Positions 30,366-40,998 of a stretch of 64,000 bases of DNA are shown here, piece after piece. The first letter of the stretch is position 1. Each line of letters opens with the position of its first letter. Source of the stretch: Ctena decussata. Lineage: Eukaryota; Mollusca; Bivalvia; Lucinida; Lucinidae. The translations under genes and the position numbers were made by a program. A model generated the notes under the pieces. That model was not told where the DNA came from and made no database searches. It was given only the letters and a program-made list of their open reading frames with translations. The stretch covers positions 92,824,638 to 92,888,637 of the forward strand of contig OZ022503.1 of assembly GCA_963989385.1 (NCBI GenBank). The letters run 5' to 3'.

Positions 30366-33235
30366 CTACTCAAATCTTTCGTATGCTTTTGCCATTCTAC
30401 GCTGGCAGCAATAGCGATATGAAAGTAGTACCACAATTACAAACATCAGAATTAAACAGGCCGCAGACAAGCCGACCAGAATGAAGAGCCACAAGGGAGT
30501 TAACTTAGTTGCAGGTTTAGCCTTGCAATGAGTCTCATCAGAGTTGTCTCTGCAGTCAGATTTTCCATTACAGATTAAGGTCTTGTTGATACATATGCTG
30601 TCACTGGCACATTCAAATTGTCCTGGGCAACTCGTGGTGTTGATCACTGGATCTGTAAAAAAAAATCTTGGAGCTAGAAATTTTCTTATTTTGCATTGGA
30701 GTGGCTGTGGTCTACTGGTTACATGCCTGCCAATCCTGCAATTACAGTTCCATCCCCAACTCCATGGATCTTTCAAATGAACCAAGACCCTCATCTCCAT
30801 ATAACAGCTTTGCCTTCCACTTGCACAGAAAACCTGTCAGCTAATAAGTTGGCAGGGGTTTCCAATGCAACTGAAAGGCCATGTTCCTGTGTAACTGGAA
30901 TACAGAGTACCAGACTACATGTACTCGTCTGGGAATCAGCATTTGAGCCGCGACACGAGAAAACCAACAATGTGGTTGAGCGCAGACTCAGATCAGTCTG
31001 GGCATCCCCCTGGTCCGCTCAGACTTTTCACTAAGCACTTGAAAGGTAGCTAAGGGTCTAAGCTACCACCATGCGGACAGCGAAGACTCTGATCAGACTG
31101 GGCAGATGCCCAGGCTGATCTGAGTCTGTGCTGGGCGCACAACCACATTGTTGGTTTTCACGTGTCGCGGCTCATTTGATGTCAGATCTTATCCCTAGCT
31201 GTGAGAAAGTAGATCTCATTTTGGTGACTTAATATTGCAAGCACGGCAAAAATGGCCAAACTTAATGTGAGTCTATGAGTTTGTGAATGAGCCAGTATAG
31301 GTATAAAATATCCCCTGACATGTGAAAGCAAGGGAAGAGTTGGAAGATAAGACTGCTTATATCTTGACTTGAGACGTTTGAAATGTAATGGTTAAACCAA
31401 GAATATTTCAGCAACTTCTATTAGGGTCCTTGAAAATGCCTTTAAGGGGGTCCGATAGCTCAGTGCATCAAGAGTTGGCCTGCTGATCCAACAGTCCCAG
31501 GTTCCGGACCCACTTATTATTAAACGGGGTTCCATTGCACACAGCCTTTCATTACCACCCTCCCATTTTACTGATATGACTAAAATACTGTTAAAAAGAA
31601 TGTTGCGAGTCATCTATCGAGCCATCAAAGGGAGGTCACTGAAATTCAGTTATTTGCCTGCATTCTCATAGAGGGTACTCTTACTAAACATAAGAATTTG
31701 CTCCCTATATTAGCTCTCCTTGGCCTAGGGGTTCATAAGTAAATAAGGACCAGCAAATAGCATTTTGTTGAGTTGTCTCCATTGTAAAGCTGGGCCCAGT
31801 TGTGCCAAAAATTTTATAGAAAAAAAAAGAAAAGCTTTTGCACTGCAAAATCTCACATTTTTTTGGCAAACAATGACAGTTGGTTTTGCATGTTTTAACG
31901 TCTTGTCAGCTAAAGAGGCTGTTAGTCTAGAACAACTGGGCCCTGGAGACTAGACCATAGAAGCGTATTGTTACACCTCGTTACAAAATCACTATAACTG
32001 ATATACTTTATGTCAAGCTAATTATGTTGGCAGTTAAATAGGGCTAATGTTTTTGTTACCTTTCTTGAAAGCAGAAATAACAATCTCAAATTCTCCATGC
32101 TGCACAGTGGTGTTGGTGCATTCAGTAATAAATGTCAAGGTCATGTAATTTTCTTTGGATTTATAAGTCTCAGCTGGTAGATCACAGCCACACATACCTG
32201 ACGCATCTGAAAGGAAAAAAAAGCATTTTGTCATTTGCTCAAAGAACTATTAATGGGCAGACAATGGGCCTTGCTTTGGTTCTTTAATGTGAAGGTTACA
32301 TAATTTACTACAGATTTATAAATACAGCCACAAAGACCAAAGACATCTGAAATTACATGCAGGTGGCTGCATTAAAGGAACAAAAAAGCTGTCATGTTTT
32401 GGTTTGTGAAATGCCAAGGTCAACTAGCATCAGCTCTTTTTTGGCTCGCCTAAACAAAGTTCAGGAAGAGCTATTGTACTACCCCCGGCGTTGGCGGCGG
32501 CGTTAGCAAAATGTTAAAGTTTTATGTTAAAGTTTTTTAGGTGATGGGCAAGGCGCTGTCAGGCGAGCTATCCTGTCCCACTGACAGGTCTTGTTTTACT
32601 TCAAAATAACAAAGTTGCACAAACATATTTGAGCCAAGACAAAACCAACTAAGTGGCTGTGCACCCAGCATAGTCTCAGATCAGCCCGGGCATCCGCCCT
32701 TTCTGATTAGTGTCTTTGCTGTCCGCATGGAGGAAGCTTTGACTTAGCTGCCTTTTAAACATGTGAAGACTCTAATCAGACTGGGTCAATGCTCAGGCTG
32801 ATTTGAGTCTTCGCTGGGCGCACAAGCCACTTTGTTGGGTTATTTTCGTGTCGCAGCTCATTAATGCTTTACATACATATGGGTCAAATAGCAGTATTAT
32901 ATTTTGGCCAATTATCTGCAGAATTTTCAGTTTCCTTGTGAGAATGGAATCGTGCATTTTGCAGTCCTGATAATGCTACTCACTTGACAACAACTGGCTC
33001 TTGTCCACTGACTGACCATTGTACACATCAAGTCGGTTCATAGTACATTTTCCTTTGGGTCCTGTCTCTGTTCCAAATGTATGGAAAGTGGTACTGAGCT
33101 GGTGCCCTTCACTGGCAGTAAATGTTAGGGAACAGTTCAGGCAGTTGGGGATAACCTTGTAGGGGTGTTCAGGTGGAGTTACGGATAAAGCAGATACCAC
33201 TGTGATAGTTTGTCCACATGACTTTGAAAAATCAA
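30366..33235 (-). CDS. CUB-LDLa single-pass membrane protein, copy 1 (5' exon not found)
   Basis: Three minus-strand exons in order: 32984-33235, 32060-32206 and 30366-30652 (252, 147 and 287 nt), joining in frame (phase 1 in, 1, 1, stop). The first two encode a CUB-like domain: SCGQTITVVSALSVTP, CLNCSLTF, RLDVYNGQSVDKSQLLSS, MCGCDLPAETY and GEFEIVISAF. The last encodes an LDL-receptor class A repeat, CPGQFECASDSICINKTLIC then DCRDNSDETHC with the calcium-binding acidic cluster, then the helix LWLFILVGLSAACLILMFV and a short tail ending AKAYERFE. The domain order resembles a minimal NETO-like receptor but with one CUB. No signal-peptide exon was identified upstream. Function unknown; probably a cell-surface binding protein. 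Paralogue of 40999-45678. Confidence 0.85.
30944..31174. mobile_element. Foldback MITE, B family copy 3
   Basis: TGAGCCGCGACACGAGAAAA and CACGTGTCGCGGCTCA ends, arms with CCAACAATGTGGTTG. Sits in the intron of CUB-LDLa gene 1. Confidence 0.92.
31444..31625 (+). mobile_element. tRNA-derived SINE, second family
   Basis: Head GGGGTCCGATAGCTCAGTGC folds like a tRNA, with the anticodon region GGCCTGCTGATCC and B-box-like CCCAGGTTCCGGACCC. The body continues to ACTGATATGACTAAAATACT, a phrase also seen near 16700. It is in the first intron visible of CUB-LDLa gene 1. Confidence 0.55.
31791..31945. mobile_element. TIR element, F family copy 1
   Basis: TGGGCCCAGTTGTGCCAAAA at left and CTAGAACAACTGGGCCCT at right are inverted ends. 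The interior contains AAAGCTTTTGCACTGCAAAA, shared with 55701-56432. Confidence 0.75.
32450..32595 (+). mobile_element. R family short element, copy 3
   Basis: GGCTCGCCTAAACAAAGTTC, GAGCTATTGTACTACCCCCG; tail GATGGGCAAGGCGCTGTC, AGGCGAGCTATCCTGTCC, TGACAGGTCTTGTTTTA. About 146 bp, nearly the head and tail of 33303-34533 joined. Confidence 0.85.
32630..32860. mobile_element. Foldback MITE, B family copy 4
   Basis: Degenerate: left TGAGCCAAGACAAAACCAAC, right TTTCGTGTCGCAGCTCA. Arms AGTGGCTGTGCACCCAGC and GGGCGCACAAGCCACTTT. Confidence 0.85.
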
Positions 33236-33302
33236 CTGAAAAAGAAGATAAAGAACATGAACAATTTCTTAAAATCAACGTAAACAGCATCATCTTTATA
33301 TT

Positions 33303-34533
33303 TTTAGCTCGCCTGAAGTTCAGGAAGAGCTATTGTACTACCCCCGGCCCGGCGTCAGCGTCGGCGTTGGCATCGGCATTAGCAAAATGTTAAAGTTTTA
33401 CGTTAAAGTTTTTAAGATCTCATAGTTTCTAAACCCTTTGATCAATTTGAATTATATTTGGTACAGTGATAGATATTGGTCCAAAATTTTATTCAGCACC
33501 ATCCCCACCCATGGTCATGACCTAAAGGTCACGGTCACAGACTTAATAATTTTATGTCAACGTTTTACGTTAAAGTTTTTAAGATCTCATAGTTTCTAAA
33601 CCTTTTAATCAATTTGAATTACATTTGGTATAATGATAGATATTGGTCCAAAATTTTATTCTGGACCAGCCCCAGCCCTGGTCATGACCCATAGGTCAAG
33701 GTCACGGACATTGAAATGTTATGTTTAAAGTTTTGCGTTAAAGTTTTTAAGATTTCATAGTTTCTGAACATTTTAATCAATTTGAATTATATTTGGTATG
33801 ATGATAGATATTCGTCCAAAATGTTATCCAGGACCATCCCCACCCCTGTCCATGACCTGTAAGTCAAGGTCATGGACTTAGAGAAATTATATGTTAAAGT
33901 TTTTAACATCTCATAGTTTCTAAAACTTTTAATCAATTTGAATTATATTTGTATAGTGATCTAAAATTTTATTCAGCACCATCCCCACCCCTGGACATGA
34001 CCTTGAGGTCAAGGTCACAGACTTTGAAATTTTATGTTGAAATGTACTTTGTTAAAGTTTTTTAAAACTCTCCTTAACAATTAGATAGATTTATTTAATA
34101 CTTTCATAGATGTTAGATGATGGTATAAATTTTTATGCAATACCAAGCCAACTAGCTTGATGACAGGTCAAGGTCATGGACATACAAATGTTATGCTAAC
34201 ATTTTTGGTTAAATTTTCCTAGTGTATGGATGGATTCAGTTTATACTTAAAATTCTGTTAGATGCTGGTCCAGAGTTTTGCACAGTACCAACCCCACCTC
34301 TGGCATTGACCTTTAGGTCAAGGTCACAGGCTTAAGGTCTATAGTTTCACACTGCCTAGCTGGAAAATTATACCAAGACTGATGACAGATACTGCTCAAG
34401 AGTTTTACATGGTAGCAGCATCACCTTCCTTATTGACCTTGATGGTCAAGTTCACATTTTTAGAACTTTGTGTTCATGATGGGCAAGCGCTAGTTCAGGC
34501 GAGCTATGCTGTCTGGTGACAGCTCTTGTTTAT
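33303..34533 (+). mobile_element. R family long element with internal ~175 bp tandem units
   Basis: Head TAGCTCGCCTGAAGTTCAGG, GAGCTATTGTACTACCCCCG; tail GATGGGCAAGCGCTAG, CAGGCGAGCTATGCTG, GTGACAGCTCTTGTTTA. The interior has about five units with AGATCTCATAGTTTCTAAAC, ATCAATTTGAATTATATTTG, CAGCACCATCCCCACCC and AGGTCAAGGTCAC, becoming degenerate near the right end. The short copies at 20790 and 32450 keep only head and tail. It lies just upstream of the first visible CUB-LDLa gene 1 exon. Confidence 0.82.
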
Positions 34534-34539
34534 TCCTAG

Positions 34540-35335
34540 TCAATTGCCGAGGGATATTGTTTTCTCCATGTCTGTCTCCATCAGTCGGTCTTTCCGTCTG
34601 TCTATAGAGCCATCTGAACAGAATTTCATGAAACTTGCAGTAAGTATATTTCACAATAACACAGTGACGCTTGTCAAGTTTCATCAGAATGGCTTCAGTA
34701 GTGCACAAGTTACTACCCTTGGATTGATTTAAAATCAACAAAATAAGTCACATGAAACGTAAATGTGTATCACCATAACACAGCTGTGAACATAAAGTTT
34801 CATTAGAATTGTATCAGCAGTACATGAAATATTGTCCTTGAATTAATTTATGATTGACAAATTCAGCTGTAACTAAGTATTCAATGACTGGAAATCTGGG
34901 AAACTTATTCAAAATATGTACCACCAAAAGACATTCATGCATATTATGTTGTCGGAATTGCTGTAGTAATGCATCAGTTATTGTCCTTAAATTGCTTTAA
35001 AGTCAACAAATTGATTCATAACCCAGCAACCAATGAATGGAATTTCAACAAATCAGTGCACATTAAGTGTTTATAATGGCATTAGTAGTGCATGATTTAT
35101 TGCCCTTGAATCGATGAAATATCCACAAATTAGCCATAACTAAATTTCTTCAAACTGAATCTAATATGTATCATCATAGTGTGGTTATGCTAAGGCAAGG
35201 TTATTTATGCACGAGTTATTGCCCTTGATTCAATTTAAAATCCACAAGTTCAGCCGTTACTAAATTACCTATGAATGAAATTTTATGACACTTCTATAAG
35301 CCATTACAAATCAGGCATTTTGGCGGGGGATATAA
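34540..35335 (+). repeat. Tandem repeat, ~135-150 bp units, with GGCGGGG end
   Basis: About five units share a GTTATTGCCCTTGAAT, GATTTAAAATC, CACAAATTCAGC and ATGAATGAAAT theme. The right boundary TTTTGGCGGGGGATATAAAT resembles the end GTGTGGCGGGGTATAAAAA at 44520, suggesting a related element. Confidence 0.65.
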
Positions 35336-35710
35336 ATTCGCCGAATTCGCTTGTCTGTGAATATATCACTAGTAACATTTATCAGCATCAGTCTTATTTC
35401 GAATTCTTAGTCTTTTTCTCTTAATTTTTTTTTCTGATTTCACATGCATTCTTGTATATTTTCCAATAATTCTTCATAGGGAAGTAATTGGTTTCAACAA
35501 TAATCAATAGCATTTAATACCCGACCATCCCCCGCTCCCTTACTCCGTCCCCAATCAGCTCTAAGAATATCAAAGGTCGTTTGCTTTCATAAAACCGTTT
35601 TTACTTAACCTCTTTGGGGTGTTTACATTTTTCATTATTTTTTTTATTGAAAATGGAACATCTCCATTCTATACTTCAAATTTTCAACCACTTCCTCGCC
35701 AGTGAGTATT
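35336..35710. other. Intergenic, nothing recognised
   Basis: AT-rich sequence before a B-family MITE; no gene features. Confidence 0.45.
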
Positions 35711-35943
35711 TGAGCCGCGACACGACAAAACCAACAATGTGGTTGTGCGCCCAGCGCAGACTCAAATCAGCCTGGGCATCAGCCAAGTTTGACCAAACTC
35801 TTTATTAATTGCTCAAAGGGTAGGTAAGGGTCAGAGCTACTTCCATGCGGACAGCGAAGACTCTGATCAGACTGGGCGGATGCCCAGGCTGAGTCTGCGC
35901 TGGGCGCACAACCACATTGTTGGTTTTGTCGTGTCGCGGCTCA
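35711..35943. mobile_element. Foldback MITE, B family copy 5
   Basis: TGAGCCGCGACACGACAAAA and TTTTGTCGTGTCGCGGCTCA are exact inverted ends of 20 bp and more. One of the best preserved copies. Confidence 0.94.
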
Positions 35944-35979
35944 TTTATTTGTATATTTTTCAGTAGACCTATTTTTCAG

Positions 35980-36250
35980 GCCGGCCCGGGTAGCGCAATC
36001 GGTAGGGCACCTGACTCGTAAGTCAGAGGTCCTGGGTTCGAATCCCGGTCTGGCCACATACTTTCGTTTCTCCTTCCGCTGATTCAAGAAGGGCAGTTGT
36101 CAGTTACTGGCGAAAGTATGTGCACTTAGTACTGGTTAACCGCTTAGGAGGTCTAAGCCTGCCCAGGAATAGTGTGGTTAGGTTAACTGACCGTCCCGAC
36201 ATGACCTTAGTTGTTTACCGAGGACGTTAAGCATCAAATCAACCAACCAA
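35980..36250 (+). mobile_element. tRNA-derived SINE, copy 4
   Basis: Head GGCCCGGGTAGCGCAATCGG, B box GGTTCGAATCC, tail CATCAAATCAACCAACCAA. Target duplication CCTATTTTTCAG at 35968-35979 and 36251-36262 is exact. Confidence 0.94.
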
Positions 36251-36262
36251 CCTATTTTTCAG

Positions 36263-37080
36263 TAGACCTTCACCTTCTTCCTTTAAGGATCGTTCATTCA
36301 AATATAATTTTCAGTAGTCCTTCACTTCAAATGATTTTTTTTTATCGACAAGAACATAAATCCCATGGATCATCTCGGGGAACTTCGTTATTGGGCTATA
36401 TTGATGGTAATAGCATTAAGCATCACCATGATCTTAATTCATTAAAAAAAAATCAGGATAATCAGGATCAGTGCTTGTATAATTTTCAGTACTTTCTGCA
36501 CATAGCATAACAACATTGATAAACATATAACTTATCTTCAAATTTTATGCCACGAATTCGAAGTAAAATGTGATTTTAATTTATATCACCATGTTGAAGT
36601 TTTAATAGATATTATAAACATTTCTTTAAAAACAATGTTTTCCATCCGAACCTTTCTCAATAGAATCTTTCCCCTTGCACTGGAAATCTCCATCCTCAGC
36701 CCCTGTCACCATTAAACACACACAGGAGGTTAGAAACAATAAAGTGTACATGTTGAAGGATCAAACTATTTTAATGTTTAAGTTTGAAAGTTAATATTAA
36801 ACGATGAGTATTGATTTAGTAACATCTTGATTGGGAAGTGATCGCATATCTATGTTAACATCTGGCTATAAGTAATTGTCGTGATTGAGTCTGAGCTGGG
36901 AAAAACAAGCAGGTCGACTCATATACAAGAGTTGTTCGAAATGTTATTTTGTTGACCCACTGATAAAACTAAAATTACGTTACCGGTACATCCTTATATT
37001 TACATTCTTGGTGTATTTTCTGAAAAACGCTAGAGTAAAAAAAACATTGGAACGTAATGCAGTTTACATTCCAATAATTA
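36263..37080. other. Intergenic, nothing recognised
   Basis: AT-rich; open frames on the plus strand (36211-36510, 36885-37115) overlap SINE sequence or lack any conserved feature. Confidence 0.45.
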
Positions 37081-37089
37081 CATTGAGCC

Positions 37090-37180
37090 ACGCGACGTCA
37101 CATCACTTCAACTGACGTCAAAATAAACCATGGCTTTCTACAATCTGATTGGACAGTGGCGACCTCACGACGTCATTCAC
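37090..37180. promoter_or_regulatory. Cluster of CRE-like TGACGTCA sites with an inverted CCAAT box
   Basis: GCGACGTCACA, ACTGACGTCAAA and CACGACGTCATT lie within about 90 bp, with ATTGGACAG between them. The position is in the divergent interval of the two CUB-LDLa genes. It may equally belong to an old foldback element, since GACGTC words also occur near 52795-52880 and 59280. Confidence 0.3.
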
Positions 37181-37299
37181 ACTGTTCCGCTGTAAGCAGA
37201 AAAACTGCAAGTTAGCTTAAGTTTTAGCGCTTATATGAGAATTTTCATTAGTTTTGATTGAAGTGATTGTAAATATAAGCAATAAACTTAATTTTTCTG

Positions 37300-37425
37300 A
37301 TGTTTATTGAAGTGTAGACTACATTGGGTCACTAGTAAAATTTACATGAACCCCTTTTGGGGTTCATTCACTTTGCACGCGACCCAATGTAATTTACACT
37401 TCGATAAACCTCAGAAAAAAATGAT
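37300..37425. mobile_element. Foldback repeat
   Basis: GTTTATTGAAGTGTAGACTA and AATTTACACTTCGATAAACC are inverted, with inner arms ACATTGGGTC and GACCCAATGT and the centre AACCCCTTTTGGGGTT. Confidence 0.7.
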
Positions 37426-38058
37426 AGTCATTCCTTAAATATCCTTTCAAAATATTGCTCGACAATCTTCAAAGTACGCAGTCTGATCAGAGCTTTGCTA
37501 GAACAATGAATCTTTCAGGAATCTATAAAAGAAGCTGATTAGAAATTTCATTGTTCGTACAAGTTATAGGAACATTTTCTCGTGCCACCAATGAATATTG
37601 TTAGTTAAGTATAGGTTGTCAATAGTCATTAAATTAGTTACAGTAACAGCAAATATATTGCGTTTTCAAGTAAGGTTGATTTAGTCTGTACAAATGAGCA
37701 AGATCCGTTCGCTCTATACAGATTCTTAAAATTTCCAAATTTATTTTATTTTGCTTATTTAATTTTTTTATGAATTATTATTATTGAAAATTGCATTCAT
37801 GATAACTAGGGTTTTGAAGTCCAATTTGCTTTGTACAGGACCGCTTTGTTGAGATGTGCCGTAAAAGTGCTTGCAGCTCTCCTCCATTTGCGGTGCCCAT
37901 GAGAAATGGGGCTCTAAAAACTCACAGCCAGCCTGCTTCCGTCGTGTTTCTGCAACGGGCCATGAACAGAGTCAATGGCAGCTTTCAGAGTACGTTCCTC
38001 AGGAGTGCTAGGGTGTAGACTGACACTGTTTCCTTATTTCTCCAAAATACAAATGTAG
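37426..38058. other. Intergenic with one short GC-richer island
   Basis: From 37843 to 38020 composition changes and one plus-strand frame is open (RFVEMCRKSACSSPPF) to TAG at about 38020. It could be an old transposon or exon fragment. I do not recognise it. Confidence 0.3.
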
Positions 38059-38301
38059 CAGGGGCGTAGCTAGAGGCGATAACATGATACGCACAGTCAG
38101 GCTAAGGCGGCCTGACATGAAATATAAGGGTTAAGACCTCAGGATATTTCATAGTGTCATGTCAGTTGCCAGTTGGTATTGACATCTGGCCCATTTGGCA
38201 ACACTCAGAAAGCAAATATGCAGGTGCGTGTTGAAATTTTGTCAATTTGACAAAATTTCAATACGCACCTGCGTATTTGCGTAAAGGCAGCTACGCCCTT
38301 G
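38059..38301. mobile_element. hAT-like non-autonomous element
   Basis: CAGGGGCGTAGCTAG at left and CAGCTACGCCCTTG at right are inverted ends, flanked by TGTAG at 38054-38058 and 38302-38306. The interior holds an exact palindrome GAAATTTTGTCAATTTGACAAAATTTC with extended arms of GCAGGTGCGT. Confidence 0.72.
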
Positions 38302-38870
38302 TGTAGGATACCTCATAAGAACTCCGGTATTTTATTTAGAGAATGACCTTTGTGCAGCTCTGTCATCAAAGTAAAACAACACGTTCAGAAGTTTACAAGT
38401 GCCCCATATGAGCGACTCACTACTTAATATCCGAGAGATAAAGAGAGGAAGCGATTTAATCTCTAAGTAGAACATCCGAGTGACATTTAGTTTGTCCCAC
38501 ATGACGTACTGTCATTTCCTGATAGTATAAAACAAGCTTTAAAGATGACGGGAATTGCACATGCCCAGATCACAATAATTGAAACTCTTTCAATTCACGT
38601 GTATAAATCATATACGCCCATGCAGTTTAAAAACTATGATAGAGCAAGGGCTCACCTACACCCGCGACCAGCGCCACCACCTAATAAAACAATTGATACG
38701 AAACCTGATAGCAAATGTTAACAGACTGGCAGACGTCGGACAGTATTAACAACCCCAGTGCAAGACATATAGACAAATGCCAAAATGCTCCATTACAAAT
38801 TTGCTATTAGCAAACAATATACAATATTAACATAAGAGTTCAACACATATTACATACTTTTTGTATGTTT
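38302..38870. other. Intergenic, nothing recognised
   Basis: No repeat or gene feature recognised. Confidence 0.45.
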
Positions 38871-39535
38871 ATGATATTGACTTAAAGTCAACAGCAGCAG
38901 CCAGATGATGTCGACTAAGAAGTAAACCTATATAGTAGCAGGGCAAAAGGTTCCAGCAAAACAATAATGATAATAAAATTTTAACGCAGATGATATACAA
39001 ATTTCGAAGTCTGTGACCTTGACCTTATATCAGCAGCAGGGCCCAGATGATGTCAATCAGTTTCAACCTAGCAGTAAACTTAGTAGCACAGCAAAAGGGT
39101 TCCTTTCAAATATATAGAAAAAATAAGCAAGGAAAAATAAAATAATAAAATGAAAAACACAATACAATTTTTAACGCAAATGGTGTGCAACTTTCTAAGT
39201 CTGTGACCTTGACCTTAGATCAATAGCAGCATCCAGGTGATATAACTTATATGTATCTATCCTGTACTACACAAAACACGCATGAACAAGTCCCAGTTGA
39301 GGCTTTTATAAAAACAGAGCAAAAGCAGAAACCTATTGCAAAACTTAACGCAGCGATTATACAAATTTCAAAGTCTGTGACTTTTACCTTCTAGGTAATG
39401 CAAACTCCGGTTTTAACAGAAGCAAAGGAAAATCTTAATGCAGAACTTTAATGCAAACGTTAACTTACGTATGAACGGACGAAAACTATATACCCCTCTG
39501 CATACTTCGTCTGCCGGGGATGTAATGATAAACGG
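38871..39535. repeat. Tandem repeat, ~190 bp units, with TATACCCC end
   Basis: Three units share TTTTAACGCAGATG, ACAAATTTCGAAGTCTGTGA and CCTTGACCTT. It ends ACTATATACCCCTCTGCATA, GTCTGCCGGGGATG, comparable with the ending near 50020 (CTATATACCCTCTGATATAC). Confidence 0.65.
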
Positions 39536-40242
39536 ACACATTATATTCTGGCAGCCAATCTCTAGATTCCTCAAAAACGCCGTAAGCTGAAACATTTTAA
39601 GAAACATACCACAATGGCAATGTCTTGTCGCGAATAAGAACGGCGACCCTGAATTACATACTTTCTCAATTATGAATTATCTGTCCTTTTTATGTTGTTT
39701 GTTTAGTGCATGTGTATCTCGTTCACTACGTAACTCCACATCCCTTTGAAATTATTTTACGCAGACTTTATCTGGATGTGACAATTGCAGTTTGCAACTG
39801 TTGAGAATTATCTGCCTGTGTTGCTTAATAACAAAGGTTTTCTTTAAGTCGAAGGAAATAGTTCGCGCTCCGTCCGTTCGCACGTCTGTACTTCTGTTAA
39901 CAGCTAAAAATGTCCGTTAAGACATCGTTTACTGGAAGTATATTTGAAACCCAGCTCATTTGCTCTAATCATTTGTTTATTTCGTCGTAATTATTATTTA
40001 TCAAAAAATATAAATAAATGAATAAATAAATAAAAAATACAAAACCACATGAATGTAGTTCGTCATCATTCTCGTGGATTAAAATATATTACATCCCACA
40101 CATTCCAGCAGGAATATCATAATTATTCACAACGAGACTGACTTCGAATAGAACTTAAAAGGCAGAACATAATAAGGCGAGGAAAACAACAGAAATCTTT
40201 AAAAAGAATCAGCGAGAAGTAATGTAGTAACATTTTGGGGTG
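39536..40242. other. Intergenic, nothing recognised
   Basis: A short AAATAAATAAATAAATAAA microsatellite lies near 40013-40033. Otherwise unremarkable. Confidence 0.45.
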
Positions 40243-40470
40243 GTCGAGCCGGGCAATGGCGCTGGGTAACTTTCACTGCCAGGGCGACCTTCTAATAGTA
40301 GGACAAGGGCCTACTGCGCTTGCAGTATGCGCGGGCAGGAGTTATTTGGGTGTTTTTTCTCTCACCTATCATATCTTTCTCCCTCTCTCTCTGGGAGACG
40401 GCTCGATATAGACTGAAATACTGTCTCGAAGAGCCGTTAAGCCCACAACAACCAACCAACCAACCAACCA
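40243..40470 (+). mobile_element. SINE-like element, third family, copy 1
   Basis: TCGAGCCGGGCAATGGCGCT, GGGTAACTTTCACTGCC, GGGCCTACTGCGCTTGCAGT, CTCTCTCTCTGGGAGACGGC, then GAAATACTGTCTCG and the tail CAACCAACCAACCAACCAA. The second copy is at 44028-44235. Confidence 0.7.
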
Positions 40471-40998
40471 ATGTAGTGACATACCGTTTTAGTGGTTTTT
40501 GAAATCTCGAGCAGAAATAGCGTACGAATGACGCGTTTCTGGTCGAGCCTGCTACACTTGAACGTCTCCTTAATGGTTAGCAGTTAATGTCCGGTGATGT
40601 GTTAGCTGATCCAAGTCTTCGCTGTCCGCAGGCCTCACTTTCTCCCTTAGCATGAAGCATACAAACATGGGAACATTTATTATTATCATTCAGCCAGACG
40701 AAAAAAAGCATAAAAAGATGATAATGAAAATTTGCGACAGAAAAGTTGATAACCAATCAGAGTTTCGTACAAAGGTTCACGTGAATATGTGGGAGTTGAA
40801 AAAAAAAACGCAGTAATGAATTAATTGCTTTAATTCAATGTCACAAGAAATTTTCATTGTCACGCGCTGAACTTCCATGTACATATTTTGTTTATAAATA
40901 CATATGTGATGCGTTCTATAAGTCAAGTACTCAAATGTTCATCAAAACTTAATAAGAACAATAGATAATTGTGTTGAGGAAGAATATATTATAAGAAA
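40471..40998. other. Upstream region of CUB-LDLa gene 2
   Basis: AT-rich 5' flank or 5' UTR. No TATA or initiator could be placed with confidence. Confidence 0.4.

Noticed and set aside
39413..39607. Signal-peptide exon for CUB-LDLa gene 1
   Set aside because: A phase-1 donor (GTAAGT) is present, but the encoded peptide is not a convincing signal sequence and the segment belongs to the tandem repeat ending TATACCCC.
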